Assembly (NCBI RefSeq): GCF_051348905.1
Contig: NC_135232.1
Span: 846,028,514 to 846,092,513, forward strand
Reading direction: 5' to 3'
DNA: 64,000 nt
DNA from: Ranitomeya variabilis
Taxonomy: Eukaryota > Chordata > Amphibia > Anura > Dendrobatidae
Part shown: piece by piece, positions 1 through 8,406 of the stretch
Layout of the letters: every line of letters begins with the position of its first letter
How positions within the stretch are numbered: the first letter of the stretch is position 1
Program-made: the position numbers and the translations under genes
Notes under the pieces: model-generated
Seen by the model: the letters and a program-made list of their open reading frames with translations, nothing else
Databases searched by the model: none
What the model was told of the DNA's origin: nothing

Positions 1-80
1 GACTTTGATTTTGAGTTTGCACAGTGACATAAAGAAAGCAGCATATCTTAGGGTACAGGTCGATGAATAGGAAGAGAATC

Positions 81-112
81 TTAAAAAATGTACAAACTTT
101 TTTCTGGAGAGG
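81..112 (+). promoter_or_regulatory. 5' flank of the tRNA unit: TATA-like tract and T6 tract
   Basis: Described on copy 1. TTAAAAAA lies at -32 to -25 from the first tRNA base, a plausible TATA-like element for a Pol III start a few bases before the gene. A T6 tract at 98-103 (-15 to -10) lies upstream of or near the likely start, where it could also stop transcripts arriving from upstream. Units of the 677-bp class replace the TTAAAAAA context with a plain A8 tract through the 9-bp deletion. The bases just before the gene are usually GGAGAGG, or GGAAAGG in copies 18, 26, 30, 35, 40, 46, 48, 53, 60, 66, 68, 73, 77, 83 and 90. No function has been shown. Confidence 0.4.
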
Positions 113-185
113 GCCTGGGTATCTCAGTCGGTAGAGCATCAGACTTTTAATCTGAGGGTCCAGGGTTCAAGTCCCTGTTCAGGCG
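113..185 (+). tRNA. tRNA-Lys-TTT: tRNA-Lys (UUU), A-box variant T10 (copy 1)
   Basis: Copy 1. The cloverleaf is complete with anticodon TTT at 146-148. Position 10 is T rather than G (TATCTCAG), which breaks the 10:25 pair and changes a near-invariant A-box base, so expression and folding are probably weakened. The 3' flank is TCTTTC, which has no T4; the first T4 comes at 290-293. Confidence 0.8.
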
Positions 186-293
186 TCTTTCAAATTTCAT
201 CCTATCACTTTGTTTAAATTTCAGCTTGTGCTTTAAGTTAAGTTACATGCTTAGTTCACTCATTTGTTATTAAAAAATAAAAATGTTGCTTTT
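186..293 (+). terminator. Missing proximal T4; first T4 about 105 nt downstream
   Basis: After the discriminator the sequence reads TCTTTC rather than TCTTTT. No run of four T occurs until 290-293. Vertebrate Pol III normally needs at least T4, so this class would give a long 3' trailer or depend on a weak T3 signal. The class is shared by copies 1, 3, 4, 6, 7, 9, 10, 12, 13, 16, 21, 81 and 88. Confidence 0.5.
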
Positions 294-300
294 CTTCTAG

Positions 301-421
301 ATAGGAAAAGATACATTTGAATATGTCCAAACTGAATGCACGATGCTTTGCTTGATTTTGGCATTGTACAGTGATATTAAGCAGGAACATATGTTTCCCA
401 TAAAAAGCAAGCAGAACCAAA
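301..421 (+). other. Exon-like open segment flanked by splice-like signals
   Basis: In the first spacer a pyrimidine tract ending in CTTCTAG is followed by 121 bp with no stop codon in the first frame (40 codons plus one base), then GTGAGT, a strong donor match. The conceptual peptide starts IGKDTFEYVQTECTML and matches nothing I recognise. The same layout recurs in almost every unit; copy 7 has a 2-bp deletion within it. It may be a gene fragment caught in the repeat at its origin, or chance. Recurrence in all units is not evidence of coding, because the units are recent copies. Confidence 0.25.
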
Positions 422-509
422 GTGAGTTCTACTTTTCTCTGTAGCACATGTGGCATCAACATTATGAAAGACAATAAACATCAGTACTGAGCTGTACGTA
501 TGTGAATTC

Positions 510-541
510 AGCTTTGGAGAAAGCTAAATCAATTGCTTGAT
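510..541 (+). other. Two adjacent short hairpins in the spacer
   Basis: AGCTTT-GGAG-AAAGCT (510-525) and ATCAA-TTGC-TTGAT (528-541) are perfect inverted repeats with 4-nt loops, separated by two bases. They recur in every unit. The only change noticed in the first hairpin, in copies 49 and 69, falls in the loop (GGGG). Function unknown. Confidence 0.35.
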
Positions 542-789
542 GTTGCAGCTCCACCTGCTTGTAACTGCACAAGTCTGATAGCTTTTCACTGGGCTGAGTG
601 CTCAACACTGCTCTTTCCCATTTTCCTATGCATAGAGTTAAAAAAGAGATGTAACCTGACACCTCATTGTGCTGGCAGACAGTGTTGACTTTGATTTTGA
701 GTTTGCACAGTGACATAAAGAAAGCAGCATATCTTAGGGTACAGGTCGATGAATAGGAAAAAAAATGTACAAACTTTTTTCTGGAGAGG

Positions 790-862
790 GCCTGGGTAGC
801 TCAGTCGGTAGAGCATCAGACTTTTAATCTGAGGGTCCAGGGTTCAAGTCCCTGTTCAGGCG
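790..862 (+). tRNA. tRNA-Lys-TTT: tRNA-Lys (UUU), consensus body (copy 2)
   Basis: This is the reference copy. It decodes AAA and, by wobble, AAG lysine codons in cytosolic translation. Linear positions equal standard tRNA numbering: acceptor 1-7/66-72 (U4:A69, with G6:U67 and G7:U66 wobbles), D-arm 10-25, anticodon stem TCAGA/TCTGA with loop CTTTTAA (anticodon 34-36), a 5-nt variable loop, T-arm CAGGG/CCCTG with loop TTCAAGT, and discriminator G73. There is no intron and no CCA. The A box (8-19, TAGCTCAGTCGG) and B box (52-62, GGTTCAAGTCC) fit Pol III consensus. The body is near-identical to vertebrate tRNA-Lys-UUU. TCTTTT follows directly. This unit has the short 5' linker (677 bp after copy 1). 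The other consensus copies share this body. Confidence 0.97.
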
Positions 863-868
863 TCTTTT
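863..868 (+). terminator. Standard Pol III terminator TCTTTT
   Basis: A T4 run at 865-868, two bases after the discriminator, is a minimal vertebrate Pol III terminator. It follows 73 of the 94 genes. It predicts a very short 3' trailer. Confidence 0.85.
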
Positions 869-1475
869 AAATTTCATCCTATCACTTTGTTTAAATTTCA
901 GCTTGTGCTTTAAGTTAAGTTACATGCTTAGTTCACTCATTTGTTATTAAAAAATAAAAATGTTGCTTTTCTTCTAGATAGGAAAAGATACATTTGAATA
1001 TGTCCAAACTGAATGCACGATGCTTTGCTTGATTTTGGCATTGTACAGTGATATTAAGCAGGAACATATGTTTCCCATAAAAAGCAAGCAGAACCAAAGT
1101 GAGTTCTACTTTTCTCTGTAGCACATGTGGCATCAACATTATGAAAGACAATAAACATCAGTACTGAGCTGTACGTATGTGAATTCAGCTTTGGAGAAAG
1201 CTAAATCAATTGCTTGATGTTGCAGCTCCACCTGCTTGTAACTGCACAAGTCTGATAGCTTTTCACTGGGCTGAGTGCTCAACACTGCTCTTTCCCATTG
1301 TCCTATGCATAGAGTTAAAAAAGAGATGTAACCTGACACCTCATTGTGCTGGCAGACAGTGTTGACTTTGATTTTGAGTTTGCACAGTGACATAAAGAAA
1401 GCAGCATATCTTAGGGTACAGGTCGATGAATAGGAAGAGAATCTTAAAAAATGTACAAACTTTTTTCTGGAGAGG

Positions 1476-1548
1476 GCCTGGGTATCTCAGTCGGTAGAGC
1501 ATCAGACTTTTAATCTGAGGGTCCAGGGTTCAAGTCCCTGTTCAGGCG
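1476..1548 (+). tRNA. tRNA-Lys-TTT: tRNA-Lys (UUU), A-box variant T10 (copy 3)
   Basis: Position 10 is T; the exit is TCTTTC with the first T4 at 1653-1656, about 105 nt away. It is the first member of the first round of the 3-unit higher-order repeat. The downstream tract is the A11-TTGTGGC type. Confidence 0.8.
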
Positions 1549-2161
1549 TCTTTCAAATTTCATCCTATCACTTTGTTTAAATTTCAGCTTGTGCTTTAAG
1601 TTAAGTTACATGCTTAGTTCACTCATTTGTTATTAAAAAAAAAAATTGTGGCTTTTCTTCTAGATAGGAAAAGATACATTTGATTATGTCCAAACTGAAT
1701 GCACGATGCTTTGCTTGATTTTTGCATTGTACAGTGATATTAAGCAGGAACATATGTTTCCCATAAAAAGCAAGCAGAACCAAAGTGAGTTCTACTTTTC
1801 TCTGTAGCACATGTGGCATCAACATTATGAAAGACAATAAACATCAGTACTGAGCTGTACGTATGTGAATTCAGCTTTGGAGAAAGCTAAATCAATTGCT
1901 TGATGTTGCAGCTCCACCTGCTTGTAACTGCACAAGTCTGATAGCTTTTCACTGGGCTGAGTGCTCAACACTGCTCTTTCCCATTTTCCTATGCATAGAG
2001 TTAAAAAAGAGATGTAACCTGACACCTCATTGTGCTGGCAGACAGTGTTGACTTTGATTTTGAGTTTGCACAGTGACATAAAGAAAGCAGCATATCTTAG
2101 GGTACAGGTCGATGAATAGGAAGAGAATCTTAAAAAATGTACAAACTTTTTTCTGGAGAGG

Positions 2162-2234
2162 ACCTGGGTAGCTCAGTCGGTAGAGCATCAGACTTTTAAT
2201 CTGAGGGTCCAGGGTTCAAGTCCCTGTTCAGGCG
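2162..2234 (+). tRNA. tRNA-Lys-TTT: tRNA-Lys (UUU), position-1 variant A1 (copy 4)
   Basis: The first base is A rather than G (GAGAGGACCTGGG), giving an A1:C72 mismatch at the acceptor end where RNase P cuts. The A and B boxes are consensus. It exits on TCTTTC, with no proximal T4. Second member of the 3-unit repeat. Confidence 0.8.
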
Positions 2235-2847
2235 TCTTTCAAATTTCATCCTATCACTTTGTTTAAATTTCAGCTTGTGCTTTAAGTTAAGTTACATGCT
2301 TAGTTCACTCATTTGTTGTTAAAAAAAAAAATTGTGGCTTTTCTTCTAGATAGGAAAAGATACATTTGATTATGTCCAAACTGAATGCACGATGCTTTGC
2401 TTGATTTTTGCATTGTACAGTGATATTAAGCAGGAACATATGTTTCCCATAAAAAGCAAGCAGAACCAAAGTGAGTTCTACTTTTCTCTGTAGCACATGT
2501 GGCATCAACATTATGAAAGACAATAAACATCAGTACTGAGCTGTACGTATGTGAATTCAGCTTTGGAGAAAGCTAAATCAATTGCTTGATGTTGCAGCTC
2601 CACCTGCTTGTAACTGCACAAGTCTGATAGCTTTTCACTGGGCTGAGTGCTCAACACTGCTCTTTCCCATTTTCCTATGCATAGAGTTAAAAAAGAGATG
2701 TAATCTGACACTTCATTGTGCTGGCAGACAGTGTTGACTTTGATTTTGAGTTTGCACAGTGACATAAAGAAAGCAGCATATCTTAGGGTACAGATCGATG
2801 AATAGGAAGAGAATCTTAAAAAATGTACAAACTTTTTTCTGGAGAGG

Positions 2848-2920
2848 GCCTGGGTATCTCAGTCGGTAGAGCATCAGACTTTTAATCTGAGAGTCCAGGG
2901 TTCAAGTCCCTGTTCAGGCG
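2848..2920 (+). tRNA. tRNA-Lys-TTT: tRNA-Lys (UUU), variant T10 + A45 (copy 5)
   Basis: It carries T10 and A45 (variable loop GAGTC for GGGTC). The exit is a strong T6 run at 2921-2926. Third member of the 3-unit repeat. The preceding spacer has two private changes near 2703-2712. Confidence 0.75.
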
Positions 2921-2926
2921 TTTTTT
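2921..2926 (+). terminator. Strong T6 Pol III terminator
   Basis: Six T follow the discriminator directly. This exit occurs only with the T10+A45 genes (copies 5, 8, 11, 15, 52, 72, 82, 89), so the strongest terminator is linked to a weakened A box. Confidence 0.85.
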
Positions 2927-3533
2927 AAATTTCATCCTATCACTTTGTTTAAATTTCAGCTTGTACTTTAAGTTAAGTTACATGCTTAGTTCACTCATTT
3001 GTTATTAAAAAATAAAAATGTTGCTTTTCTTCTAGATAGGAAAAGATACATTTGAATATGTCCAAACTGAATGCACGATGCTTTGCTTGATTTTGGCATT
3101 GTACAGTGATATTAAGCAGGAACATATGTTTCCCATAAAAAGCAAGCAGAACCAAAGTGAGTTCTACTTTTCTCTGTAGCACATGTGGCATCAACATTAT
3201 GAAAGACAATAAACATCAGTACTGAGCTGTACGTATGTGAATTCAGCTTTGGAGAAAGCTAAATCAATTGCTTGATGTTGCAGCTCCACCTGCTTGTAAC
3301 TGCACAAGTCTGATAGCTTTTCACTGGGCTGAGTGCTCAACACTGCTCTTTCCCATTTTCCTATGCATAGAGTTAAAAAAGAGATGTAACCTGACACCTC
3401 ATTGTGCTGGCAGACAGTGTTGACTTTGATTTTGAGTTTGCACAGTGACATAAAGAAAGCAGCATATCTTAGGGTACAGGTCGATGAATAGGAAGAGAAT
3501 CTTAAAAAATGTACAAACTTTTTTCTGGAGAGG

Positions 3534-3606
3534 GCCTGGGTATCTCAGTCGGTAGAGCATCAGACTTTTAATCTGAGGGTCCAGGGTTCAAGTCCCTGTT
3601 CAGGCG
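3534..3606 (+). tRNA. tRNA-Lys-TTT: tRNA-Lys (UUU), A-box variant T10 (copy 6)
   Basis: T10 with G45 kept and a TCTTTC exit. It is the 2,058-bp counterpart of copy 3 and opens the second round of the 3-unit repeat. Confidence 0.8.
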
Positions 3607-4219
3607 TCTTTCAAATTTCATCCTATCACTTTGTTTAAATTTCAGCTTGTGCTTTAAGTTAAGTTACATGCTTAGTTCACTCATTTGTTATTAAAAAAAA
3701 AAATTGTGGCTTTTCTTCTAGATAGGAAAAGATACATTTGATTATGTCCAAACTGAATGCACGATGCTTTGCTTGATTTTTGCATTGTACAGTGATATTA
3801 AGCAGGAACATATGTTTCCCATAAAAAGCAAGCAGAACCAAAGTGAGTTCTACTTTTCTCTGTAGCACATGTGGCATCAACATTATGAAAGACAATAAAC
3901 ATCAGTACTGAGCTGTACGTATGTGAATTCAGCTTTGGAGAAAGCTAAATCAATTGCTTGATGTTGCAGCTCCACCTGCTTGTAACTGCACAAGTCTGAT
4001 AGCTTTTCACTGGGCTGAGTGCTCAACACTGCTCTTTCCCATTTTCCTATGCATAGAGTTAAAAAAGAGATGTAACCTGACACCTCATTGTGCTGGCAGA
4101 CAGTGTTGACTTTGATTTTGAGTTTGCACAGTGACATAAAGAAAGCAGCATATCTTAGGGTACAGGTCGATGAATAGGAAGAGAATCTTAAAAAATGTAC
4201 AAACTTTTTTCTGGAGAGG

Positions 4220-4292
4220 ACCTGGGTAGCTCAGTCGGTAGAGCATCAGACTTTTAATCTGAGGGTCCAGGGTTCAAGTCCCTGTTCAGGCG
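4220..4292 (+). tRNA. tRNA-Lys-TTT: tRNA-Lys (UUU), position-1 variant A1 (copy 7)
   Basis: A1:C72 mismatch; TCTTTC exit. The spacer after it has a 2-bp deletion (AACATGTTT for AACATATGTTT, near 4496), which makes this the only 684-bp unit. Confidence 0.8.
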
Positions 4293-4903
4293 TCTTTCAA
4301 ATTTCATCCTATCACTTTGTTTAAATTTCAGCTTGTGCTTTAAGTTAAGTTACATGCTTAGTTCACTCATTTGTTGTTAAAAAAAAAAATTGTGGCTTTT
4401 CTTCTAGATAGGAAAAGATACATTTGATTATGTCCAAACTGAATGCACGATGCTTTGCTTGATTTTTGCATTGTACAGTGATATTAAGCAGGAACATGTT
4501 TCCCATAAAAAGCAAGCAGAACCAAAGTGAGTTCTACTTTTCTCTGTAGCACATGTGGCATCAACATTATGAAAGACAATAAACATCAGTACTGAGCTGT
4601 ACGTATGTGAATTCAGCTTTGGAGAAAGCTAAATCAATTGCTTGATGTTGCAGCTCCACCTGCTTGTAACTGCACAAGTCTGATAGCTTTTCACTGGGCT
4701 GAGTGCTCAACACTGCTCTTTCCCATTTTCCTATGCATAGAGTTAAAAAAGAGATGTAACCTGACACCTCATTGTGCTGGCAGACAGTGTTGACTTTGAT
4801 TTTGAGTTTGCACAGTGACATAAAGAAAGCAGCATATTTTAGGGTACAGGTCGATGAATAGGAAGAGAATCTTAAAAAATGTACAAACTTTTTTCTGGAG
4901 AGG

Positions 4904-4976
4904 GCCTGGGTATCTCAGTCGGTAGAGCATCAGACTTTTAATCTGAGAGTCCAGGGTTCAAGTCCCTGTTCAGGCG
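4904..4976 (+). tRNA. tRNA-Lys-TTT: tRNA-Lys (UUU), variant T10 + A45 (copy 8)
   Basis: T10 and A45 with a T6 exit. Its following spacer has CATTGTCC in place of CATTTTCC, a change shared with the spacers after copies 2 and 11. Confidence 0.75.
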
Positions 4977-5589
4977 TTTTTTAAATTTCATCCTATCACT
5001 TTGTTTAAATTTCAGCTTGTACTTTAAGTTAAGTTACATGCTTAGTTCACTCATTTGTTATTAAAAAATAAAAATGTTGCTTTTCTTCTAGATAGGAAAA
5101 GATACATTTGAATATGTCCAAACTGAATGCACGATGCTTTGCTTGATTTTGGCATTGTACAGTGATATTAAGCAGGAACATATGTTTCCCATAAAAAGCA
5201 AGCAGAACCAAAGTGAGTTCTACTTTTCTCTGTAGCACATGTGGCATCAACATTATGAAAGACAATAAACATCAGTACTGAGCTGTACGTATGTGAATTC
5301 AGCTTTGGAGAAAGCTAAATCAATTGCTTGATGTTGCAGCTCCACCTGCTTGTAACTGCACAAGTCTGATAGCTTTTCACTGGGCTGAGTGCTCAACACT
5401 GCTCTTTCCCATTGTCCTATGCATAGAGTTAAAAAAGAGATGTAACCTGACACCTCATTGTGCTGGCAGACAGTGTTGACTTTGATTTTGAGTTTGCACA
5501 GTGACATAAAGAAAGCAGCATATCTTAGGGTACAGGTCGATGAATAGGAAGAGAATCTTAAAAAATGTACAAACTTTTTTCTGGAGAGG

Positions 5590-5662
5590 GCCTGGGTATC
5601 TCAGTCGGTAGAGCATCAGACTTTTAATCTGAGGGTCCAGGGTTCAAGTCCCTGTTCAGGCG
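5590..5662 (+). tRNA. tRNA-Lys-TTT: tRNA-Lys (UUU), A-box variant T10 (copy 9)
   Basis: T10, G45, TCTTTC exit. It opens the third round of the 3-unit repeat and matches copies 3, 6 and 12. Confidence 0.8.
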
Positions 5663-6275
5663 TCTTTCAAATTTCATCCTATCACTTTGTTTAAATTTCA
5701 GCTTGTGCTTTAAGTTAAGTTACATGCTTAGTTCACTCATTTGTTATTAAAAAAAAAAATTGTGGCTTTTCTTCTAGATAGGAAAAGATACATTTGATTA
5801 TGTCCAAACTGAATGCACGATGCTTTGCTTGATTTTTGCATTGTACAGTGATATTAAGCAGGAACATATGTTTCCCATAAAAAGCAAGCAGAACCAAAGT
5901 GAGTTCTACTTTTCTCTGTAGCACATGTGGCATCAACATTATGAAAGACAATAAACATCAGTACTGAGCTGTACGTATGTGAATTCAGCTTTGGAGAAAG
6001 CTAAATCAATTGCTTGATGTTGCAGCTCCACCTGCTTGTAACTGCACAAGTCTGATAGCTTTTCACTGGGCTGAGTGCTCAACACTGCTCTTTCCCATTT
6101 TCCTATGCATAGAGTTAAAAAAGAGATGTAACCTGACACCTCATTGTGCTGGCAGACAGTGTTGACTTTGATTTTGAGTTTGCACAGTGACATAAAGAAA
6201 GCAGCATATCTTAGGGTACAGGTCGATGAATAGGAAGAGAATCTTAAAAAATGTACAAACTTTTTTCTGGAGAGG

Positions 6276-6348
6276 ACCTGGGTAGCTCAGTCGGTAGAGC
6301 ATCAGACTTTTAATCTGAGGGTCCAGGGTTCAAGTCCCTGTTCAGGCG
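6276..6348 (+). tRNA. tRNA-Lys-TTT: tRNA-Lys (UUU), position-1 variant A1 (copy 10)
   Basis: A1:C72 mismatch with an intact A box; TCTTTC exit. Matches copies 4, 7 and 13. Confidence 0.8.
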
Positions 6349-6961
6349 TCTTTCAAATTTCATCCTATCACTTTGTTTAAATTTCAGCTTGTGCTTTAAG
6401 TTAAGTTACATGCTTAGTTCACTCATTTGTTGTTAAAAAAAAAAATTGTGGCTTTTCTTCTAGATAGGAAAAGATACATTTGATTATGTCCAAACTGAAT
6501 GCACGATGCTTTGCTTGATTTTTGCATTGTACAGTGATATTAAGCAGGAACATATGTTTCCCATAAAAAGCAAGCAGAACCAAAGTGAGTTCTACTTTTC
6601 TCTGTAGCACATGTGGCATCAACATTATGAAAGACAATAAACATCAGTACTGAGCTGTACGTATGTGAATTCAGCTTTGGAGAAAGCTAAATCAATTGCT
6701 TGATGTTGCAGCTCCACCTGCTTGTAACTGCACAAGTCTGATAGCTTTTCACTGGGCTGAGTGCTCAACACTGCTCTTTCCCATTTTCCTATGCATAGAG
6801 TTAAAAAAGAGATGTAACCTGACACCTCATTGTGCTGGCAGACAGTGTTGACTTTGATTTTGAGTTTGCACAGTGACATAAAGAAAGCAGCATATTTTAG
6901 GGTACAGGTCGATGAATAGGAAGAGAATCTTAAAAAATGTACAAACTTTTTTCTGGAGAGG

Positions 6962-7034
6962 GCCTGGGTATCTCAGTCGGTAGAGCATCAGACTTTTAAT
7001 CTGAGAGTCCAGGGTTCAAGTCCCTGTTCAGGCG
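6962..7034 (+). tRNA. tRNA-Lys-TTT: tRNA-Lys (UUU), variant T10 + A45 (copy 11)
   Basis: T10 and A45; T6 exit. Preceded by the CATATTTTAG spacer variant also seen before copies 8 and 14. Confidence 0.75.
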
Positions 7035-7647
7035 TTTTTTAAATTTCATCCTATCACTTTGTTTAAATTTCAGCTTGTACTTTAAGTTAAGTTACATGCT
7101 TAGTTCACTCATTTGTTATTAAAAAATAAAAATGTTGCTTTTCTTCTAGATAGGAAAAGATACATTTGAATATGTCCAAACTGAATGCACGATGCTTTGC
7201 TTGATTTTGGCATTGTACAGTGATATTAAGCAGGAACATATGTTTCCCATAAAAAGCAAGCAGAACCAAAGTGAGTTCTACTTTTCTCTGTAGCACATGT
7301 GGCATCAACATTATGAAAGACAATAAACATCAGTACTGAGCTGTACGTATGTGAATTCAGCTTTGGAGAAAGCTAAATCAATTGCTTGATGTTGCAGCTC
7401 CACCTGCTTGTAACTGCACAAGTCTGATAGCTTTTCACTGGGCTGAGTGCTCAACACTGCTCTTTCCCATTGTCCTATGCATAGAGTTAAAAAAGAGATG
7501 TAACCTGACACCTCATTGTGCTGGCAGACAGTGTTGACTTTGATTTTGAGTTTGCACAGTGACATAAAGAAAGCAGCATATCTTAGGGTACAGGTCGATG
7601 AATAGGAAGAGAATCTTAAAAAATGTACAAACTTTTTTCTGGAGAGG

Positions 7648-7720
7648 GCCTGGGTATCTCAGTCGGTAGAGCATCAGACTTTTAATCTGAGGGTCCAGGG
7701 TTCAAGTCCCTGTTCAGGCG
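7648..7720 (+). tRNA. tRNA-Lys-TTT: tRNA-Lys (UUU), A-box variant T10 (copy 12)
   Basis: T10, G45, TCTTTC exit. It opens the last, incomplete round of the 3-unit repeat. Confidence 0.8.
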
Positions 7721-8333
7721 TCTTTCAAATTTCATCCTATCACTTTGTTTAAATTTCAGCTTGTGCTTTAAGTTAAGTTACATGCTTAGTTCACTCATTT
7801 GTTATTAAAAAAAAAAATTGTGGCTTTTCTTCTAGATAGGAAAAGATACATTTGATTATGTCCAAACTGAATGCACGATGCTTTGCTTGATTTTTGCATT
7901 GTACAGTGATATTAAGCAGGAACATATGTTTCCCATAAAAAGCAAGCAGAACCAAAGTGAGTTCTACTTTTCTCTGTAGCACATGTGGCATCAACATTAT
8001 GAAAGACAATAAACATCAGTACTGAGCTGTACGTATGTGAATTCAGCTTTGGAGAAAGCTAAATCAATTGCTTGATGTTGCAGCTCCACCTGCTTGTAAC
8101 TGCACAAGTCTGATAGCTTTTCACTGGGCTGAGTGCTCAACACTGCTCTTTCCCATTTTCCTATGCATAGAGTTAAAAAAGAGATGTAACCTGACACCTC
8201 ATTGTGCTGGCAGACAGTGTTGACTTTGATTTTGAGTTTGCACAGTGACATAAAGAAAGCAGCATATCTTAGGGTACAGGTCGATGAATAGGAAGAGAAT
8301 CTTAAAAAATGTACAAACTTTTTTCTGGAGAGG

Positions 8334-8406
8334 ACCTGGGTAGCTCAGTCGGTAGAGCATCAGACTTTTAATCTGAGGGTCCAGGGTTCAAGTCCCTGTT
8401 CAGGCG
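8334..8406 (+). tRNA. tRNA-Lys-TTT: tRNA-Lys (UUU), position-1 variant A1 (copy 13)
   Basis: A1:C72 mismatch; TCTTTC exit. Last of the four A1 genes; the lineage is not seen again downstream. Confidence 0.8.

Larger units (their letters stand above)
186..789 (+). repeat. Inter-tRNA spacer (representative, about 604-613 bp)
   Basis: Every tRNA in the window is followed by a version of this spacer. In order it holds the terminator, an AT-rich stretch, an A-rich tract at about 270-280 that varies between units, a pyrimidine tract ending in TAG at 300, a 121-bp open segment ending at GTGAGT (422), two short hairpins at 510-541, a mixed distal part with the 4-bp indel site, and the next 5' flank. 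The minus strand shows 72- and 84-codon open frames, but nothing in them resembles a known protein and I do not call them genes. No second RNA gene, transposon end or other known element is visible. Confidence 0.9.

Noticed and set aside
146-149. T4 run inside the anticodon loop as an internal Pol III terminator
   Set aside because: The run is inherent in the TTT anticodon loop and is shared by functional tRNA-Lys-UUU genes generally, so it is not a special signal here.
113-185. tRNA-derived SINE family
   Set aside because: The genes are full-length cloverleafs in a strict head-to-tail array, with no SINE tail, no dispersed insertion and no target-site duplications.
168-185. Retroviral primer-binding site for tRNA-Lys
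   Set aside because: Such a site would be the complement of the tRNA 3' end beside an LTR. Only the tRNA genes themselves match, and there are no LTR-like ends.
256-474. 72-codon open frame on the minus strand, repeated in most units (76 codons in some)
   Set aside because: It is a chance open frame across AT-rich spacer, has no recognisable domain, and its length varies with non-coding indels. Its recurrence reflects unit copying.
470-480. AATAAA in the spacer as a polyadenylation signal
   Set aside because: It is a common hexamer in AT-rich sequence, and no Pol II gene is supported upstream on that strand.
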